10,076 nucleotides of DNA from Thermoplasmata archaeon. GTDB taxonomy: Archaea > Thermoplasmatota > E2 > UBA202 > JdFR-43. The DNA lies in contig JAGGYX010000085.1 of the NCBI GenBank assembly GCA_021162305.1, positions 1 to 10,076 on the forward strand, read 5' to 3'. Below, piece after piece: positions 5,064 to 10,076 of the stretch. The stretch's first letter is position 1, and each line of letters begins with the position of its first letter. A program made the translations under genes and the position numbers. A model generated the notes under the pieces. It saw only the letters and a program-made list of their open reading frames with translations, had not been told where the DNA came from and searched no databases.

Positions 5064-7234
5064 TGAAAATAATTTTTAGAGGCATTGTCCAAGGCGTTGG
5101 TTTCCGTCCCCTTGTATATAGAATTGCAAAGGAACTTGGATTGCATGGATATGTTTTGAATAAAGGAGGAGAGGTTGAGGTTGTAATAGATGGCAGAGAA
5201 AAAGAATTTATTGCAAGGTTAAAAGCAAGCCTGCCAGATGTTGCGAGAATAGATGAAATTATAATGGAAGAATATGATGCAGCATATGAAGATTTTAAAA
5301 TAATAGAAAGCAAAGATGGTTATAGAGAATTTTCAATTCCTGTTGATACTGCAATATGTGATGCATGCCTGAAAGAAATTTTTGATAAAAATAACAGGCG
5401 TTACTTGTATCCTTTTACAAATTGCACAATATGCGGGGCAAGATTCAGCCTGATAAAGGATTTGCCATATGATAGAGAAAATACTTCTATGCATGAATTC
5501 AAAATGTGTAATGAATGCATGAATGAATATAGAGATGCCATGAACAGGCGTTACCATGCCCAGACAATTTCCTGTCCAAAATGTGGTCCATTCTACACTT
5601 TATATGATGGAAGGAAAAATAAAATTGCAGAAAAAAATGATGCAATAAAAAAATTTGCAAAATTTATGGATGACGGCTATTTCGGAGTGATAAAATCATG
5701 GGGAGGGATGCATTTAGTATGCAACATAGAAAAAATTGATGAATTCAGAGAATGGTATGGAAGAAAGCAGAAACCATTTGCAATAATGGTAAAGGACATA
5801 AAAACAGCAGAAAAATATGCATATATTGGCGAGGAAGAAAGAAAAATTTTATTGTCAAAAGCACGCCCAATTGTATTGCTGTATAAAAAAAATGCGTTGG
5901 AAAATGCATCCCCAGGCTTGCCAAATGTTGGGATTTATTTGCCATACTCGGCGTTACATCACATTTTATTTCATTATATGGAAAAAGATGCATTGGTTAT
6001 GACCTCTGCCAACATGCCGGGGCAGCCAATGATTACAGAAAATGATGAATCTTTTTCTTTAAATGCTGATTATTATCTGCTTCATAATCGCAAGATAATA
6101 AACAGAATTGATGATAGCGTTGTTAAAATATGGAAAGGAAAAAAGTTTTTCATAAGAAAGTCCAGGGGCTTCATTCCCTCTTTTATTCCCTCTCCCCATA
6201 ATAAAAAGATTATTGCAGTTGGAGCAGAGGAAAATTCATCTGCAGCCATTTCAATAAATGGAAAGATATATTCGACGCAATACATAGGGGATACAAAAAA
6301 TTATGATACAATGCTCTATCTTGAAAATGCAATAAAATTCTTTATGAAGCTTTTTAAAATTAAAGAAATTGATGCAATAGCCATGGACATGCATCCTTTA
6401 TATAATAGCAGGAAAGTTGCAATGAAGCTTGCAGAAGAGTATGGCATCGCCCCCATACAAGTGCAGCATCACTGGGCTCATGCTGTTTCGTTATTACTTG
6501 ATAACTCTACTCAAGAAGCCGTCGTGCTTGCTTTAGACGGCTTGGGTTATGGAAGTGATGGCATGCTCTGGGGAGGCGAGATTTTGCATGCCACATTTGA
6601 AAATTTTGAGAGAATAGGGCATTTAAAATATATTCCTCTTATAGGAGGAGATGTTGCTACAAAAGATATAAGGCGTATTGTATTTGCAATATTTCAGCAA
6701 TTTGGAGAAGAGATTTTTTTTCATGGCGACAATGCTTCTTTAATGAGAAAGCTTGCCAAAGATGCACCTTTAACAAGCAGCATGGGTCGCGTGCTTGATG
6801 CGCTTTCATGTTATCTTGGCATCTGCATGAAAAGCACATATGATGGAGAAGCTGCAATGAAGCTTGAAAAATATTTGGAAGAAGGAGAAGAAGAACATGA
6901 ATTTGAGGGTAAAATCGAGGGTAATGCTGTGGACACCGTAGATTTATTCAAGCAGCTTCATGATGCCAGCATTCAAAATAAAGCAAATGCCGCCTATTCC
7001 TTTGTAAAAGCTTTAATGGATGCTTTATCAAGTATGGCAATAGATTATGCACTGCGAAAAGGTATAGACAGCATTGGAATAACAGGGGGCGTTTCATATA
7101 GCCTACCTATTGTTAACATGCTGGAAGAAAATGTTAAAAAAGCTGGGTTGCATTTCCTTGTTCATAACAGCATTCCAAATGGAGATAATGGAATTGCTGT
7201 TGGACAGAACGCTATAGGTGGGATAAATGCATGA
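5063..7234 (+). CDS. hypF: Carbamoyltransferase HypF, [NiFe] hydrogenase maturation
   Basis: HypF uses carbamoyl phosphate and ATP to make carbamoyl-adenylate and pass the carbamoyl group to the C-terminal Cys of HypE, the source of the cyanide ligands of [NiFe] hydrogenase. All domains are present over 723 residues: acylphosphatase (GIVQGVGFRP at 7-16); a double zinc finger with Cys 99, 102, 121, 124, 149, 152, 171 and 174 in the canonical CX2C-X18-CX2C-X24-CX2C-X18-CX2C spacing; a YrdC-like domain (KSWGGMHLVC 211-220, SANMPG 315-320, RIDDSV 348-353); and a Kae1-like domain (DMHPLYNSR 442-450, VQHHWAH 467-473, LDGLGYGSDG 491-500). In the late GGV loop (675-680) a Ser takes the place where I expect Asn. 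The gene starts on the synthetase stop and ends eight bases inside hypA. Confidence 0.97.
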   Translation: MKIIFRGIVQGVGFRPLVYRIAKELGLHGYVLNKGGEVEVVIDGREKEFIARLKASLPDVARIDEIIMEEYDAAYEDFKIIESKDGYREFSIPVDTAICDACLKEIFDKNNRRYLYPFTNCTICGARFSLIKDLPYDRENTSMHEFKMCNECMNEYRDAMNRRYHAQTISCPKCGPFYTLYDGRKNKIAEKNDAIKKFAKFMDDGYFGVIKSWGGMHLVCNIEKIDEFREWYGRKQKPFAIMVKDIKTAEKYAYIGEEERKILLSKARPIVLLYKKNALENASPGLPNVGIYLPYSALHHILFHYMEKDALVMTSANMPGQPMITENDESFSLNADYYLLHNRKIINRIDDSVVKIWKGKKFFIRKSRGFIPSFIPSPHNKKIIAVGAEENSSAAISINGKIYSTQYIGDTKNYDTMLYLENAIKFFMKLFKIKEIDAIAMDMHPLYNSRKVAMKLAEEYGIAPIQVQHHWAHAVSLLLDNSTQEAVVLALDGLGYGSDGMLWGGEILHATFENFERIGHLKYIPLIGGDVATKDIRRIVFAIFQQFGEEIFFHGDNASLMRKLAKDAPLTSSMGRVLDALSCYLGICMKSTYDGEAAMKLEKYLEEGEEEHEFEGKIEGNAVDTVDLFKQLHDASIQNKANAAYSFVKALMDALSSMAIDYALRKGIDSIGITGGVSYSLPIVNMLEENVKKAGLHFLVHNSIPNGDNGIAVGQNAIGGINA

Positions 7235-7625
7235 GTGGGCGTTGGCAGAAGGTGTAATAAAAACAGCTGTTGAAAAGGCAAAGGAAAGCAAAATGAAAAG
7301 CATAGATGAAATAGATTTGAAAATAGGAGAGATGCAGGATATCGAGCTTGATATATTCAAATTTGCTCTCGATGAGCTAATGAAGGAATATGGAATGAAA
7401 GCGAAAATCAATATAAGGATACAGAAAACGAAATTCAAATGCAATGTGTGCAATTATGAATGGCATTTTGATGAATTTGAATTAACTGAGGATGAAAAAG
7501 AATTTGTCCATTTTCTTCCAGAATCAATATTTTCTCACGCCCGTTGCCCAAAATGTGGAAGCCAGTATTTTGAAATTGTTGAAGGGAGAGGCGTATGGAT
7601 TGAAGCAATAAGAGGGAAAAAATGA
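7227..7625 (+). CDS. hypA: Hydrogenase nickel-insertion protein HypA
   Basis: HypA is the small nickel metallochaperone that, with HypB, delivers Ni to the [NiFe] hydrogenase large subunit. The N-terminus MHEWALAEGV keeps the nickel-binding Met-His-Glu (His2, Glu3). A zinc ribbon is formed by Cys72, Cys75, Cys107 and Cys110; the 31-residue stretch between the two CXXC pairs is long, as in archaeal HypA, where bacterial forms have a much shorter one. Length is 132 residues. The start is fixed by the MHE signature and lies eight bases inside hypF, with GGTGGGAT upstream as ribosome-binding site. The stop overlaps the next gene as ATGA. Confidence 0.95.
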   Translation: MHEWALAEGVIKTAVEKAKESKMKSIDEIDLKIGEMQDIELDIFKFALDELMKEYGMKAKINIRIQKTKFKCNVCNYEWHFDEFELTEDEKEFVHFLPESIFSHARCPKCGSQYFEIVEGRGVWIEAIRGKK

Positions 7626-8329
7626 TAGACGCAAGGCTTGAAATAATAGAAGAAAGGCTTAAAAGAATAAAGAGAATAGTCGCAGTCAGCAGCGGGAAGG
7701 GCGGCGTGGGCAAAAGCATGGTTTCTGCTACCATGGCAATGGCATTATCAAAGAAATATAAAGTTGGATTGCTTGATTTGGATTTCTATGGACCATCGAC
7801 ACATATAATAATGAACGCTGGTGATAAGCCAGCTGAAAAAAACGGATTGATTCCTCCTCTAGTTGAGAACATAAAATTCATGTCAATAATATATTTCACC
7901 GAGGATAAGGCAGCGCCATTGAAAGGAAAGGATATAATAAATGCAATAATAGAATTGCTTGCAATAACAATATGGGATGAGCTTGATTTTTTAATAATTG
8001 ATATGCCTCCCGGAATGGGTGAAGAAGTAATGGCAATATTGAAATTCATGAAAGAAGCTGAATTCATTGTTGTTACAACACCATCCATTCTTTCATGGGA
8101 AACTGTAAAAAAGTTGCTTTTGTTCCTGAAAAATAATAGATGCAAAATTCTGGGAATAGTTGAGAATATGGTTATGGAACATTCGATAAAAAATGAGATT
8201 GAAAAATTTGGGAGATATCTGGGAGCAATAAAGTTCGATGCTAGTATTGAAAAATTTATAGGAAATGCTAACAAAATAATGGAAAGCGATTTTGGAAAAG
8301 ACGTTGAGAAAATAGCAATGAAAATTTAG
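7622..8329 (+). CDS. hypB: Mrp/MinD-type ATPase, archaeal HypB (nickel delivery with HypA)
   Basis: A P-loop ATPase of 235 residues in the MinD/Mrp family: deviant Walker A SGKGGVGKS at 24-32 with the signature lysine 26, DLDFYGPS at 52-59, and the switch/Walker B strand LIIDMPPGMG at 124-133. ENM at 181-183 matches the Mrp family, but the CXXC that Mrp/NBP35 scaffold proteins carry just after it is absent, and Cys174 is the only cysteine. It therefore should not carry an Fe-S cluster. In Thermococcus an Mrp-type ATPase acts as HypB and forms a complex with HypA for nickel loading, replacing the unrelated GTPase HypB. Direct coupling to hypA (ATGA) makes that role the best reading; a general Mrp-type ATPase is the alternative. 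Confidence 0.85.
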   Translation: MIDARLEIIEERLKRIKRIVAVSSGKGGVGKSMVSATMAMALSKKYKVGLLDLDFYGPSTHIIMNAGDKPAEKNGLIPPLVENIKFMSIIYFTEDKAAPLKGKDIINAIIELLAITIWDELDFLIIDMPPGMGEEVMAILKFMKEAEFIVVTTPSILSWETVKKLLLFLKNNRCKILGIVENMVMEHSIKNEIEKFGRYLGAIKFDASIEKFIGNANKIMESDFGKDVEKIAMKI

Positions 8330-9750
<1,421 letters not shown>

Positions 9751-9755
9751 ATAGT

Positions 9756-9772
9756 GAAAAGCCAAGCTTTTC
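9756..9772 (+). terminator. Possible hairpin after pyrI
   Basis: A perfect seven-base inverted repeat GAAAAGC-CAA-GCTTTTC lies six bases past the pyrI stop. The stem is AT-rich and has no clear U-tract after it, so it may be a weak terminator, an mRNA-end structure or a relic of the adjacent zinc-ribbon fragment. Confidence 0.35.
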
Positions 9773-9816
9773 TAAAATAAGCTGTAAAAATTCACCATGA
9801 ATGCCACTTGCATATC

Positions 9817-9906
9817 TTATTTGGTTGTATATTTGTTATGTCTCTTTCCAGCTTTTGCAACATCTTTACTACCACAATAAGGGCATATTATTTTCCATCT
9901 CCTCAA
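9817..9906 (-). pseudogene. Zinc-ribbon fragment resembling a transposase N-terminus
   Basis: The minus-strand frame from a TTG at 9906 reads LRRWKIICPYCGSKDVAKAG followed by KRHNKYTTK and a stop. CPYCGSKDVAKAGKRHNKY is the kind of zinc ribbon found at the start of many archaeal and bacterial insertion-sequence transposases, where a second CXXC should follow shortly. Here the frame stops first; one base out of phase the sequence reads NKICKWHSW, holding a possible CXXH half-site, and the third phase reads IRYASGIHGEFLQLILEKLG towards pyrI. No DDE domain is present within the window. A palindromic TTTATAAATAT at 9926-9936 is centred 25 bases upstream and could be its promoter. It is best read as a decayed, truncated relic. 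No in-frame ATG is seen. Confidence 0.45.
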
Positions 9907-9963
9907 AAAAGAAAATAAAAAGATGTTTATAAATATCTCTGATTTGTAGGAAAACCGCGCGGC

Positions 9964-9980
9964 AGAAACTATAAATATAA
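9964..9980 (+). promoter_or_regulatory. Strong BRE/TATA promoter for the last plus-strand gene
   Basis: AGAAA followed by CTATAAATATAA is a near-ideal archaeal BRE plus TATA box. It predicts a start site near 10000, just at the ribosome-binding site of the following ORF. Immediately upstream sits the GC-only palindrome CCGCGCGG (9955-9962), a candidate operator. Confidence 0.65.
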
Positions 9981-10009
9981 AGAAAAAATTTAATTTTTGG
10001 AGGTTTAAT

Positions 10010-10030
10010 ATGGATTTGGTGGAAAAATGA
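10010..10030 (+). CDS. Six-codon leader ORF (MDLVEK)
   Basis: The ATG follows GGAGGT (9999-10004) by five bases, a good ribosome-binding site, but the frame stops after six codons, and its TGA overlaps the next ATG as ATGA. It could be a short leader peptide coupled to the next gene. Alternatively, one missing A in the A5 run at 10023-10027 broke a single frame that would begin MDLVEKMKKDKEIGKR; both readings fit what is seen. Confidence 0.35.
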   Translation: MDLVEK

Positions 10031-10076
10031 AAAAAGATAAAGAAATAGGAAAAAGAAGTGTTGTTTGGAAAAAGAA
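10027..10076 (+). CDS. Start of an unidentified gene, cut by the window edge
   Basis: The frame opens MKKDKEIGKRSVVWKK and is still open at the last base. GGTGG at 10018-10022 could act as its own ribosome-binding site inside the six-codon ORF. The strong promoter upstream argues that a real gene begins here. Sixteen highly basic residues are too few to identify it. Confidence 0.4.
   Translation, partial: MKKDKEIGKRSVVWKK

Noticed and set aside
7622..8329. Mrp/NBP35 Fe-S cluster carrier
   Set aside because: The family CXXC after the ENM motif is absent and the gene is coupled to hypA, so the archaeal HypB role fits better.

Overview
The window looks like chromosomal DNA from a low-GC archaeon, most likely of the Thermoplasmatota (Thermoplasmata-like). 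The reasons are: genes apparently read from leaderless transcripts, with TATA boxes about 25 bases before the ATG; a pyrB-pyrI aspartate carbamoyltransferase pair; a Mrp/MinD-type HypB of the archaeal kind following hypF and hypA; and a NosD-type beta-helix surface protein with a PKD domain. The lineage is inferred from gene content and style, not from a search.

Layout. Bases 2-982 (+) are the 3' part of a secreted beta-helix/PKD protein. It converges, with a 21-base tail overlap, on a minus-strand gene (962-2206) for an exported class-I glutamine-amidotransferase-like protein. Bases 2284-3275 (-) form a compact unusual block: a 53-residue ORF with a near-perfect Shine-Dalgarno, a broken small ORF, a 161-residue ribbon-helix-helix/coiled-coil protein and a 25-residue tail ORF. 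The last three are joined by ATGA overlaps, and a family of TGTATG..TTATG repeats lies just upstream of the ribbon-helix-helix gene. This looks like a decaying accessory module, possibly of plasmid or mobile origin.

Bases 3450-8329 (+) are a tightly packed operon: acyl-CoA synthetase, hypF, hypA and a Mrp-type hypB, with every junction overlapping by 1 to 8 bases. HypF makes the cyanide-ligand precursor of [NiFe] hydrogenase from carbamoyl phosphate, and HypA with the Mrp-type HypB handles nickel delivery. The organism should therefore hold a [NiFe] hydrogenase, with hypC, hypD, hypE and the structural genes elsewhere. Bases 8369-9750 (+) are pyrB-pyrI, for pyrimidine synthesis, behind their own promoter.

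The last 326 bases hold a possible hairpin after pyrI, a minus-strand zinc-ribbon fragment resembling the N-terminus of a transposase, and a strong BRE/TATA promoter with a GC-only palindrome. That promoter leads into a Shine-Dalgarno-led six-codon ORF and the start of a further plus-strand gene cut by the window edge.
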